Shown: in pieces, positions 27,150 to 35,121 of the stretch | How positions within the stretch are numbered: the first letter of the stretch is position 1 | How the letters are laid out: each line of letters starts with the position of its first letter | Assembly (NCBI RefSeq): GCF_000834055.1 | Contig: NZ_JXSQ01000001.1 | Location: forward strand, 1 to 64,000 | Reading direction: 5' to 3' | Length of the DNA stretch: 64,000 bases | DNA from: Leucobacter komagatae | Lineage (GTDB): Bacteria; Actinomycetota; Actinomycetes; Actinomycetales; Microbacteriaceae | Program-made: the position numbers and the translations under genes | The notes under the pieces: generated by a model | The model's database searches: none | Told to the model about the DNA's origin: nothing | Seen by the model: the letters and a program-made list of their open reading frames with translations, nothing else

Positions 27150-27182
27150 CTGACATTTCACCGAAATGTAGGCTTGTATCAA
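27150..27182 (+). promoter_or_regulatory. Candidate promoter/operator of second transporter unit
   Basis: CTGACA (27150-27155) could serve as -35. The perfect dyad ACATTTC-acc-GAAATGT (27153-27169) overlaps it and the spacer, and weak -10 candidates lie at 27174-27182. The placement would let a repressor block polymerase; the GntR protein encoded downstream is one candidate. Confidence 0.4.
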
Positions 27183-27206
27183 ATCTTTCACCACAAGCAA
27201 GGATCA

Positions 27207-28088
27207 ATGATGATTACAGCTCTCTCGCGCGTAGGCGGCGCCGCGTTGCTCGCCTCCGCTCTCCTGCTCACCGCAGGCTGCAGTTCCTCCAACGCTCCCG
27301 AAACGGGGGAGTCAGGCGCCGCGAACTTCGGCGATTGCGACATCACCGAGAACCCCAAGACCCACAAGATGACACCGCTGAAGGACGGGGCGCTCACCGT
27401 TGCCGCATCGCTGCCGTACCCGGCAGGTTACAGGGGCAATACCCTAGAAGACGTTGACGGGGGTTATATGTATTGCCTCGTCGCAGAGATAGCGAACCGC
27501 GCAGGGCTCTCCGAGGTCAAGCTCGTCAACGCCCCGTTCGAGGCGCTGGTCACGGCCAAATCGTCGAACTTTGATCTCGCGGTCTGGGACATCATTGTGA
27601 CCCCGGAACGCGAAAGCGTCGTCGATTTCTCGACGCCCTACAACACCTACCAAACTGGGGTCCTCGTCAGAACAGACAGTGGTGTCACCGAAGAGTCCAT
27701 CAAGGATTCCGTCGTCGGCGTTCTCGCAGGGTCGCGGCAGCAGACGCTCGTCGACGGGCAACTTCACCCGAAGGAGGTGCGCGTCTTCAACTCCAACGAC
27801 GACCTCTTCAATGCGCTCCTTGCGAAGCAGCTCGACGTCGTGCTCAACGACACCGCAACAGTCATGCCGCGTGCGGCAGCTTCAGACGGAAAGCTCGAGG
27901 TCATCGCGCAGTACGAGGTAGGCGGCGACGTCGCTGCGCTCTTCCCTAAGGGCTCAGCCAACCTCGCCCCGACCGACGAGATCCTCGCCGACATGCGCGA
28001 AGACGGCACGCTCGACAAGATCATGAGCCGCTGGCTCAACGAGATCCTCGGCGGCGACCCGACAGCTCTCGCAGTCTGGACGGCATAG
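27207..28088 (+). CDS. Amino-acid-type ABC transporter, substrate-binding lipoprotein
   Basis: 293 residues. Lipobox LTAGC (Cys25). Family-3 solute-binding domain from about residue 55 (LTVAASLPYPAGY), with VWDIIVTPERESVVDFSTPY. Compared with the first transporter's protein, it has an inserted segment near its N-terminus with two cysteines (FGDCD and MYCLV), perhaps a disulfide. ATG 27207 follows CAAGGA; the frame upstream is not signal-like. First gene of a six-gene rightward set. Confidence 0.88.
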   Translation: MMITALSRVGGAALLASALLLTAGCSSSNAPETGESGAANFGDCDITENPKTHKMTPLKDGALTVAASLPYPAGYRGNTLEDVDGGYMYCLVAEIANRAGLSEVKLVNAPFEALVTAKSSNFDLAVWDIIVTPERESVVDFSTPYNTYQTGVLVRTDSGVTEESIKDSVVGVLAGSRQQTLVDGQLHPKEVRVFNSNDDLFNALLAKQLDVVLNDTATVMPRAAASDGKLEVIAQYEVGGDVAALFPKGSANLAPTDEILADMREDGTLDKIMSRWLNEILGGDPTALAVWTA

Positions 28089-28114
28089 CCCAACGGAACA
28101 CAGCGAGAGACAAG

Positions 28115-29194
28115 ATGTTTACAGAAGAGATTTCAACAGTTGACGCCGTTGAACAACCGGCCGAGCCGATGGCGACGAAGCACTACCGCAGCGGTGCTAC
28201 CACCCTCGCGGCGCTCACGATCGCGGTGTGCTGCCTATTCATCAGCGAACTCGTGCCGGGCAATCTGCTCGCCCTCGGAGCTATCGGCTTCGCAGTGCCC
28301 GCGCTCATTATCGGAGTGCCGCTGGTGCGTGCATTCGTTGCGGCGAGCGAGTCGGAGAGTCTGTGGCGGGCGCACAATCCTGTTGCGGCGCGAGTGGCAG
28401 CATCCCGATCGCGGAACTTCTCGGTCACCGCGATCGGCGTCGCGGGCGCGTTCGCCGTCATAGGCGTCGTCGGGTGGGTTATCTTCGTCAACGGTGGCGC
28501 CGTGCAGCAGACGTTCTTCAACCTCGAATTCATGTTCAAGGGCCTCGGCGATATCTTCCGTGCGCTGCTCGTGAACGTGCAGATCGCCGTCGGAGCGCAG
28601 ATCCTTGCAATGGTGTTCGGGCTCTTCCTCGCGATCGGGCGCCTCCTCCCTGGTCGCGGATTCGCCCCGATCCGCGTGCTCTGCATTACCTACATCGACG
28701 TGTTCCGCGGCATCCCCTCCGTCGTCCTCATTTACCTCGTGTGCTTCGGACTGCCGCTCACGGAAGTACCGATCCTCTCGGAGGGCAGCCTCGTCGTATA
28801 CGCGATCGTTGCCCTCGCAATCACCTACAGCGCCTACAACGCCGAGCTCTACCGGGCGGGCCTCGAGTCCATCAACCCGGATCAGAACGCAGCCGCGGTC
28901 TCGCTCGGGCTCACTCCGACCGATGTCATGCGCTTCGTGATGGTGCCCCAGATGTTCCGCAACATCGCCGCCCCGATGCTCAGCCAGTTCATCGGGCTTC
29001 AGAAAGACACCGCGCTTGTCATCGTCGTCGGGATCATCGACGCGTTCAGCCAGGCCAAGATTTACGCGGCCAACGACTTCAACCTGTCGGCGGTCACAGC
29101 GGTCTGCTTCGTGTTCGTGCTCATCACGATCCCGCAAACCCGCTTCGTCGACTACCTCCTCGCGCGAACCAGCGTCACCCGGAAGGGGAAGTAA
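28115..29194 (+). CDS. Amino-acid-type ABC transporter permease, N-terminally extended
   Basis: 359 residues, about 140 longer than the first transporter's permease. The extra N-terminal part has a soluble start and about three hydrophobic spans before the standard permease domain (from about residue 155). Coupling loop: AAAVSLGLTPTDVMRFVMVPQ. The extension is seen in some actinobacterial polar amino-acid permeases. GAGAGACAAG precedes ATG 28115; the ATPase follows after two bases. Confidence 0.9.
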   Translation: MFTEEISTVDAVEQPAEPMATKHYRSGATTLAALTIAVCCLFISELVPGNLLALGAIGFAVPALIIGVPLVRAFVAASESESLWRAHNPVAARVAASRSRNFSVTAIGVAGAFAVIGVVGWVIFVNGGAVQQTFFNLEFMFKGLGDIFRALLVNVQIAVGAQILAMVFGLFLAIGRLLPGRGFAPIRVLCITYIDVFRGIPSVVLIYLVCFGLPLTEVPILSEGSLVVYAIVALAITYSAYNAELYRAGLESINPDQNAAAVSLGLTPTDVMRFVMVPQMFRNIAAPMLSQFIGLQKDTALVIVVGIIDAFSQAKIYAANDFNLSAVTAVCFVFVLITIPQTRFVDYLLARTSVTRKGK

Positions 29195-29196
29195 CC

Positions 29197-29943
29197 ATGC
29201 AGCCATTTATCGAGCTCTCTGATGTCGTGAAGCGGTACGGCCAGAACGAAGTTCTCAAAGGCATCGACCTCACCGTCGACAAGCACGAGGTGGTGACGCT
29301 CATCGGCGCCTCCGGCTCGGGAAAGTCGACGATGCTCCGTTGTGTGAACGGACTTGAGACGATCCAGGGAGGCTACATCGCGCTCGAGGGCGACGTGATT
29401 TCGGGCGACGGCGTCGACCTCGTGGCGCTCAGGCGTAAAGTCGGGATGGTCTTCCAGAGTTACAACCTCTTTCCGCATCTCAGCGTCCTGCAGAACTGCA
29501 CGCTCTCGCCCGTGCGTGCCAAGGTCATGGGCAAGCCCGAGGCCGAGCAGGCGGCGATGGACATGCTGGCGCGCGTTGGCCTGAGTGACAAAGCACAGGC
29601 GTACCCAACGCAGCTCTCAGGCGGCCAGCAGCAGCGCGTCGCGATTGCGCGGGCGATGCTCATGCGCCCTCGGCTGATGCTGCTCGATGAGATCACGTCC
29701 GCGCTCGACCCCGAGCTCGTCGTCGAAGTGCTGAACCTCGTCCGCGAGCTCGCGAGCGACGGGATGACGATGATGATGACCACTCATGAGATGCCGTTCG
29801 CGCGGGAGATCTCTTCGAAGATCTGCTTCCTGCACCAGGGCCGCATCCTTGAGCAGGGCACGCCGGCGGAGATTTTCGGCAGTCCGAAGACGCCCGAGCT
29901 CACCGCCTTCCTCAGCAAGCTGCAAGAAGCCGGCCGCGACTAA
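29197..29943 (+). CDS. Amino-acid-type ABC transporter ATPase
   Basis: 248 residues. Walker A GASGSGKST (37-45), signature LSGGQQQR, Walker B MLLDEITSALD: the residue after the catalytic glutamate is isoleucine where proline is usual (DEPTSALD), a tolerated change. Switch histidine in MTTHEMPFA. Starts two bases after the permease stop, with AAGGGGAAG upstream. Confidence 0.94.
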   Translation: MQPFIELSDVVKRYGQNEVLKGIDLTVDKHEVVTLIGASGSGKSTMLRCVNGLETIQGGYIALEGDVISGDGVDLVALRRKVGMVFQSYNLFPHLSVLQNCTLSPVRAKVMGKPEAEQAAMDMLARVGLSDKAQAYPTQLSGGQQQRVAIARAMLMRPRLMLLDEITSALDPELVVEVLNLVRELASDGMTMMMTTHEMPFAREISSKICFLHQGRILEQGTPAEIFGSPKTPELTAFLSKLQEAGRD

Positions 29944-29981
29944 CGCGCCTGCGCACCACCGACCCAACTAGGAGACACACT

Positions 29982-30725
29982 GTGAAGACCAACTACGACC
30001 CGGCAAGCTTCTTCGATTTCCTTGGCTACCCGAGCGGTGATACGCCCTACACGAGCCCCGGGTTGCGTACCCTCTCGGTGTACTGCCGTGGCAACCGCGA
30101 AAACCTCGAACATCTGCTCTCGGCGACGCCGTTCGAACTTGCCGATGACCGCTTCGTTGTGCAGATTGCCGACTTCACGCAGTCGAGCGTCGGCGCATTC
30201 TACGACTCGGGAATCGTCATCCCCGTGCGCTACGGCGACACCGTCGGGGCGAATTACACCTTCGAATGGGAAGACCAGCCGTGGAGCATCCTCCTCGGCC
30301 GCGAGGTGTGGGGCTATCCGAAACAGTGGGGAAAGATCGACCTCCGTGACTCCGCGGAACAGGTCGCGGGGGAGGTCACCAGGGAGGGTGAGCTACAGTT
30401 CGCCATCGAGATGACGCCAGACGACACCGTAAGCAACGAAGCTTGGGCAGACATGCACACCTATCCGCACCTGCAGGTGCACTACCTCCCGAAAGCGAAC
30501 GAGCGCGGCTTTGAGACGTTCGAGATCGTCTCGCGCGACACCTCGAAAGATTTCGAACTCGAGTCGAAGGTGTTCGGTGCTGCGAAGGTGGACCTCGGCG
30601 ACTCCGTGCGCATCGCCGGCGTGAAACTGGAAATCGCTGAGGTGTTGGGTGGCGAGTTCTCGGTCGGTTACTACAATTGCAGCAGAGAGCATGGTCGCTC
30701 GCGCGTGATCGACTCGCTGGTTTAA
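29982..30725 (+). CDS. Acetoacetate decarboxylase-fold protein, atypical active site
   Basis: 247 residues with the family core GREVWGYPKQWGKIDL. In classical acetoacetate decarboxylase the motif has two adjacent lysines, one forming the Schiff base and the next lowering its pKa. Here Lys114 is kept but the next residue is Gln115, so ordinary decarboxylase activity is doubtful; family members with altered sites act as aldolase-dehydratases or cyclases on keto acids. GTG 29982 follows TAGGAGACA. Placed between an amino-acid-type transporter and a GntR-SDR pair, it is likely a catabolic enzyme for the imported compound. Confidence 0.8.
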   Translation: MKTNYDPASFFDFLGYPSGDTPYTSPGLRTLSVYCRGNRENLEHLLSATPFELADDRFVVQIADFTQSSVGAFYDSGIVIPVRYGDTVGANYTFEWEDQPWSILLGREVWGYPKQWGKIDLRDSAEQVAGEVTREGELQFAIEMTPDDTVSNEAWADMHTYPHLQVHYLPKANERGFETFEIVSRDTSKDFELESKVFGAAKVDLGDSVRIAGVKLEIAEVLGGEFSVGYYNCSREHGRSRVIDSLV

Positions 30726-30735
30726 CCCGGTCGTC

Positions 30736-30761
30736 GCTCCACCCGAGAGCTCGGGTGGAGC
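30736..30761 (+). terminator. Hairpin between decarboxylase-like gene and GntR gene
   Basis: The perfect 11-bp arms GCTCCACCCGA (30736-30746) and TCGGGTGGAGC (30751-30761) have a 4-base loop and no T-run. Possible partial terminator inside the gene set. Confidence 0.5.
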
Positions 30762-30797
30762 ACCGTGTCTCCGACAGAAAGAACGTAGGAATCTAAC

Positions 30798-31493
30798 GTG
30801 TCAGCTCGTTCCGATACCCAGGGCGCCGGCCGGCCGCTCGCCCCGCAGCAGAGCACGCCAGCGATGCTTGGTGACCAGGTTTACAGCGCTCTCGTAGAGC
30901 AGATCGTGCGGCTCGATCTGCTGCCCGGTGCCAAGCTCAGTGAGGGGGAGCTCGCTGCGCAGCTTGGCGTGGGGCTCTCGCCCGTGCGCGCAGCGCTTCG
31001 GCGGCTCGAATCAGAGAAACTCGTCGTGATCGTTCCGCGCAGCGGGACCATGGTGCAGCCCATCAATCTCCGCATGTCTCGCTCCATTCTCGAGGCGCGG
31101 CTTCCGCTCGAAGATCTCGCGGCGCGCCTCGCGGTGCAGCGAGGCACCAAGAAGGAGAAGGAGCAACTGCTCGAGATCGCCGTCAAGCAGCGCGACTCGG
31201 AGCGACTCCAAGACAAACTCGACCTCGACGTGCTCTTCCACTCGAGCGTCTACGAACTCACCCGCAACGAATTCCTCATCCCAACGCTGCGGATGTATCT
31301 CAATCACTCGCTCCGGCTGTGGCACTACGTCTCGCGAATCCTCGAATCCGAGAACTGGACGACGGTTGACAGCGTCACGATGGCGCAAGCGATGCTCGAC
31401 GGCGATGAGGAAACTGCGGCCGCGCAGCTCACGGAGCACGTCGGCCATGACGGTCAGGAGATCATCACGCTGCTCGGGGAACACGGGCTATGA
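30798..31493 (+). CDS. GntR-family regulator, FCD type
   Basis: 231 residues. The N-terminal winged helix (about 25-85) has LVEQIVRLDLLPGAKLSEGELAAQLGVGLSPVRAALRRLE; a helical FCD effector domain follows, with a DVLFHSSVYELT metal-side motif. These proteins usually repress catabolic operons for organic or amino acids. GTG 30798 has GTAGGAATC upstream. Its stop overlaps the SDR start (ATGA), so regulator and dehydrogenase are coupled; the target is probably this gene set. Confidence 0.92.
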   Translation: MSARSDTQGAGRPLAPQQSTPAMLGDQVYSALVEQIVRLDLLPGAKLSEGELAAQLGVGLSPVRAALRRLESEKLVVIVPRSGTMVQPINLRMSRSILEARLPLEDLAARLAVQRGTKKEKEQLLEIAVKQRDSERLQDKLDLDVLFHSSVYELTRNEFLIPTLRMYLNHSLRLWHYVSRILESENWTTVDSVTMAQAMLDGDEETAAAQLTEHVGHDGQEIITLLGEHGL

Positions 31494-32287
31494 CCGGGAC
31501 CGCTTCAGTAGCTGCGTTCGCGCAGCGATTCTCACTCGCGGGGGAGGTCGGCCTTGTCACTGGCGGAGCCGGGGGTCTTGGCATGGCGCAGGCTGGAGCG
31601 CTCGCCGCAGCCGGCGCGACTGTCGTGCTCGCCGACGTGAGCGCGGAGCGCGTCGCGCATTCTGTGGTGTCGCTCACCGCCGACGGGTGCGTCGTGCACG
31701 GTGTGACGATGAATGTGACGGATGCCGCCGACGTCGGCCGAGCCTTCGGCGAGCTCGCCGAGCGCGGGCTGTCGCCGTCCATTCTGGTGAACAACGCCGG
31801 GGTGTCGCTGCGCAACAGCGCGATCGAGGCGACCGAGGAAGAATTCGACCTGACGTTCGACGTCAACGTGAAGGGCACCTTTCTCGTAGCGCAGGCGGCC
31901 GCACGGGCGATGCGCGAGCGTGGCGGGGGAGTGATCGTGAACTTGGCCTCGATCGGCGGGCACGTTGTCGACGGCCCGCGTTCCTCCGTCTACGACGCGT
32001 CGAAAGCCGCGGTCGTGCAACTCACGAAGAACCTTGCGTACGAGTGGGCGAAGTATGGAATCAGGGTCAACGGGATATCTCCGGGATACATGCGCACCGC
32101 GATGACCGCGACGCTGTTGCCCGACGCTGCTGAGGAGCAGTCGATCATCGATACCCATATCCCACTTGGCCGGATCGGCGCGCCCGCGGATCTCGAGGGG
32201 CTCGTTGTCTTTCTCTGCTCCTCCGCATCCTCGTACATCACCGGGCACACAGTGCTTGTCGACGGGGGCTGGTTGGTTGCGTTCTAG
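31490..32287 (+). CDS. SDR-family NAD(P)-dependent dehydrogenase
   Basis: 265 residues, classical short-chain dehydrogenase. Cofactor motif TGGAGGLG (24-31), NNAG (101-104), catalytic Ser154, Tyr168 and Lys172 in VYDASK. Acidic LADVS after beta-2 points to NAD(H) preference. It resembles sugar- or hydroxy-acid-type dehydrogenases of the FabG/GatD kind; the substrate is unknown. ATGA overlap with the GntR gene. Last gene of the second catabolic unit. Confidence 0.92.
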   Translation: MTGTASVAAFAQRFSLAGEVGLVTGGAGGLGMAQAGALAAAGATVVLADVSAERVAHSVVSLTADGCVVHGVTMNVTDAADVGRAFGELAERGLSPSILVNNAGVSLRNSAIEATEEEFDLTFDVNVKGTFLVAQAAARAMRERGGGVIVNLASIGGHVVDGPRSSVYDASKAAVVQLTKNLAYEWAKYGIRVNGISPGYMRTAMTATLLPDAAEEQSIIDTHIPLGRIGAPADLEGLVVFLCSSASSYITGHTVLVDGGWLVAF

Positions 32288-32337
32288 CGCCGTCACGCCC
32301 CGGGGCCGCTTCCCAGAAGTTGTGTCATGAATCTCGG

Positions 32338-32350
32338 TAACATTATGAGC
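32338..32350 (+). promoter_or_regulatory. Candidate leaderless promoter, -10 TAACAT
   Basis: TAACAT (32338-32343) is seven bases before ATG 32351, one of three clustered in-frame ATGs. The spacing matches the other leaderless starts. Confidence 0.45.
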
Positions 32351-32827
32351 ATGCGAACCGGAAGTGGCGAGGAGCGCGAGAGCGCCCTGCAGAGCGGGTG
32401 GACCGTTGAGGCACACCCAGAGACTGTTGAACCGGTTGTTCCGGACCCCGAGCAGGAGGACGCAGCGGCTCACACGAGTGACGCGGGGGAGGCGGACTCA
32501 GCTTCTGCGCCAGCGCAGATGAGTAGCCTGACCGTGGTGCTGCTTGGCCTCTCTGGGGGACTCTTCTTGCTGTATGCGTGGGTGTGGATGAGCTGGGCGC
32601 AGTACTACGCTGACGTGAACGCCGCGGTTGTGGCCGGGAGCGGATCGATCGGAGGGGTGCTGCAGCAGATCGTGTTCTGGATCGCCCCGCTCGCGCCTAT
32701 CTTCTGGTTTATTTCCGCGCTCGTGCTCACCCGAAACTCGACCCGCAAGTTGACGCTCGCGCTTGTGATCGGCCTCGTCGTAACATTCCCCCTCCCAATG
32801 GTCTTTCTGAGCGGAGCAGCACTGTGA
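32351..32827 (+). CDS. Membrane protein with acidic N-terminal tail
   Basis: 158 residues if it starts at ATG 32351 (leaderless with TAACAT); ATGs at 32327 and 32345 are alternatives adding eight or two residues. Residues about 1-55 are acidic and disordered (Glu, Ala, Pro), then three hydrophobic spans (SLTVVLLGLSGGLFLLYAWVWMSW; IVFWIAPLAPIFWFISALVL; LALVIGLVVTFPLPMVFLSG). A lone Arg/Lys-rich loop (TRNSTRK) suggests the cytoplasmic side. No family recognised. It overlaps the next small membrane gene by four bases (GTGA), so the two are coupled. Confidence 0.65.
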   Translation: MRTGSGEERESALQSGWTVEAHPETVEPVVPDPEQEDAAAHTSDAGEADSASAPAQMSSLTVVLLGLSGGLFLLYAWVWMSWAQYYADVNAAVVAGSGSIGGVLQQIVFWIAPLAPIFWFISALVLTRNSTRKLTLALVIGLVVTFPLPMVFLSGAAL

Positions 32828-33120
32828 AGGTGAAGTTGATTTCGGCCTGGGTTGCTGCGGTCGCGATACTCGCGCTGTACGCCTACGCAGTTGCTGCCGG
32901 AGTCGGCAATCTGCTTGGCATGTCCAGCTTCCTCGGCGACGCGCTTGGGCCGCTCCCGTGGACGCTGCTTGGCTTGGCGATCTTCCTCCCCGTCGGTGCG
33001 CTGGTCATCGCGCTCATTGTGGCGCGTGGGCGGAGCGCCTGGGTGCGGGTACTGCTCCTCGCAACGGGACTGTGTGTAGCTGCGGCTGCGCAGCTCGAAA
33101 TCATGCACCTCATCTCGTAA
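32824..33120 (+). CDS. Small three-span membrane protein
   Basis: 98 residues from GTG 32824, overlapping the previous stop. Hydrophobic spans at about 5-27, 45-67 and 72-90. No family is recognised. The partnership with the preceding membrane protein suggests a small membrane complex of unknown role. Confidence 0.65.
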   Translation: MKVKLISAWVAAVAILALYAYAVAAGVGNLLGMSSFLGDALGPLPWTLLGLAIFLPVGALVIALIVARGRSAWVRVLLLATGLCVAAAAQLEIMHLIS

Positions 33121-33245
33121 CAAAACCTCTTCTCGGTCGCTACTGAGCCCGTCATGCATGTTCGGGATGTGCACGGCCATTAGACTGGGTGCTCTGCGCT
33201 GTTGCGCAGCTACTGTGATGCTTCTCTACGTCGAAGGAACCACTC

Positions 33246-34835
33246 GTGACAAAGCCGGTCGTGCTGATCGCCGAAGAACTTTCGTCCGCCACTATCGCCG
33301 CCCTCGGCCCCGACTTTGACGTTCGCAACGTCGACGGGACCGACCGCGAAGCGCTCCGTTCGGCGCTGGAGACCGCCGAGGCGGTGCTCGTGCGATCGGC
33401 CACGCAACTCGACAGCGAAGCGATCGGTTGGTCGCCCAAGCTCAAGGTGATCGCGCGCGCCGGCGTCGGTCTCGACAACGTCGACATCAAGGCCGCCACG
33501 CAGGCAGGCGTCATGGTCGTCAACGCGCCAACCTCGAACATCATTAGTGCCGCGGAACTCACTGTCGCGCACATCCTCGGCCTCGCCCGTCACCTGCCGC
33601 GCGCTCACGGTTCGTTGTCTGCTGGTGCTTGGAAGCGCTCCTCATACACTGGTACCGAGCTGTACGAGAAGACGATCGGGATCATCGGTCTCGGCAGAAT
33701 CGGTGCCCTTGTCGCAGAACGCCTTCGCCCCTTCGGCGTGGAGCTCATCGCGTTCGACCCGTATGTCACTGCGCCGCGCGCACAGCAGCTCGGCGTGCAG
33801 CTTGTCACGCTTGAGGAGCTCGTGGAACGCTCCGACTTCCTTACGATTCACATGCCGCGCACCCCTGAGACGCTTGGCATGATTGGCGCCGAGCAGCTCA
33901 AGGCGATGAAGTCGACTGCGTACGTTGTAAACGTTGCTCGTGGCGGGCTCATCGATGAGCAGGCACTCGCTGAGGCACTCACAGCTGGCGAGATCGCGGG
34001 CGCAGCACTCGATGTGTTCATGCAGGAGCCACCGGTGGACAACTCGCTCACCGGCCTGCCCAACGTGAACGTCACTCCCCACCTCGGTGCGTCGACGGCC
34101 GAAGCGCAGGAGAAGGCTGGCGTTGCTGTCGCAAAGTCCGTTCGGCTCGCGCTCGCGGGCGATCTCGTGCCAGACGCCGTGAACGTCGCAGGCTCTGGCA
34201 TCGACGAGTACGTGCGCCCTGGCCTGCCGCTCACCGAGAAGCTCGGGCAGGTGTTTGCCGGCCTCGCGGAGGGCCCGCTCGCCTCGATCGACATCGAGGT
34301 GCACGGCGAGCTCGCTGAGCATCGCGTTGAGGCGCTCAGGCTGGCCGCGCTCAAGGGTGTCTTCTCGAAGATTGTTTCTGACCCCGTGTCGTACGTCAAC
34401 GCGCCGCTGATCGCAGAGCAGCGCAACGTCGAGGTTCGCTTCTCCGCGGACGCGGTTGCCGAGAGCTTCCGGAACATCATTACGATCCACGGATCGCTCA
34501 CCGATGGGACGCAGCTGTCGGTCTCCGGCACGCTCACCGGCCCGAAGCAGATTGAGAAGCTCATCGAGGTCAACGGGTACGACGTTGAGCTGCCGCTCAC
34601 CGAGCACCTCCTCGTGCTGAGCTACAACGACCGCCCGGGTATCGTCGCGACCCTCGGAGCGCTCCTCGGTGACGCTGGAATCAACATTGCGAGCATGCAG
34701 ATCGCCCGCGACGAGAAGCGCGGGATGGCGCTCTCCGTGCTGACGATCGATTCGCCCGCACCGGATGAGCTCGTTGAGACGCTCTCCACCTCCATCGACG
34801 CCGAGTCGATCCAGGCGATTCTTATCGACGCATAG
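33246..34835 (+). CDS. serA: D-3-phosphoglycerate dehydrogenase
   Basis: 529 residues, the long actinobacterial form. It oxidises 3-phosphoglycerate, the entry to serine synthesis. Domains: split substrate domain (1-100 and about 285-310), NAD domain with GIIGLGRIGA, catalytic RGGLIDE and TPHLGAST histidine, then an intervening allosteric substrate-binding domain and a C-terminal ACT domain (LLVLSYNDRPGIVATLGALLG) that senses serine. GTG 33246 follows GAAGGA. A TAGACT box near 33182 could be its -10. It stands alone. Confidence 0.96.
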   Translation: MTKPVVLIAEELSSATIAALGPDFDVRNVDGTDREALRSALETAEAVLVRSATQLDSEAIGWSPKLKVIARAGVGLDNVDIKAATQAGVMVVNAPTSNIISAAELTVAHILGLARHLPRAHGSLSAGAWKRSSYTGTELYEKTIGIIGLGRIGALVAERLRPFGVELIAFDPYVTAPRAQQLGVQLVTLEELVERSDFLTIHMPRTPETLGMIGAEQLKAMKSTAYVVNVARGGLIDEQALAEALTAGEIAGAALDVFMQEPPVDNSLTGLPNVNVTPHLGASTAEAQEKAGVAVAKSVRLALAGDLVPDAVNVAGSGIDEYVRPGLPLTEKLGQVFAGLAEGPLASIDIEVHGELAEHRVEALRLAALKGVFSKIVSDPVSYVNAPLIAEQRNVEVRFSADAVAESFRNIITIHGSLTDGTQLSVSGTLTGPKQIEKLIEVNGYDVELPLTEHLLVLSYNDRPGIVATLGALLGDAGINIASMQIARDEKRGMALSVLTIDSPAPDELVETLSTSIDAESIQAILIDA

Positions 34836-34859
34836 TCACCGCGCGTCGGTTTAACATCG

Positions 34860-34920
34860 CCGGCCCCCGACAAACACGCATAGAGGTTCTGAGGTCTCTC
34901 GCGCGTTTCTCGGGGGCCGG
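34860..34920 (+). terminator. Long-loop inverted repeat after serA
   Basis: The perfect 11-bp arms CCGGCCCCCGA (34860-34870) and TCGGGGGCCGG (34910-34920) flank a 39-base loop. It may end serA transcription. The right arm immediately precedes the presumed pnp -10 TATCCT (34924-34929). Confidence 0.5.
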
Positions 34921-34923
34921 TGC

Positions 34924-35112
34924 TATCCTGAGGGTTGCGGGCGTTCGCCCGTATCAATGTTGAACCGAGCCCGTCGGTGGGTGGGCTGGTCTTCGGTGGT
35001 GGATCCCCCTGAATCATTGGCCAGGGTGGTCGTCTACTGAACATCAGCTCCGGATCGCACCGCGAATGCGCACTCGCGCTTCCGGACTGCCCCCGCGCGC
35101 TCACGTATGTAA
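34924..35112 (+). ncRNA. Structured pnp leader, probable Actino-pnp motif
   Basis: A TATCCT box at 34924-34929 is followed by nearly 190 untranslated bases with several stems: GGGCG-tt-CGCCC near 34939-34950, a G-rich block with TCTTCGGT (34992-34999), and a CCGGA/TCCGG pair closing 35051-35087. Actinobacterial pnp genes are known to carry a conserved 5' UTR RNA (Actino-pnp) thought to mediate control of the message. Position, length and composition fit; I cannot run a covariance model. Confidence 0.55.
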
Positions 35113-35121
35113 GGAGTACCC

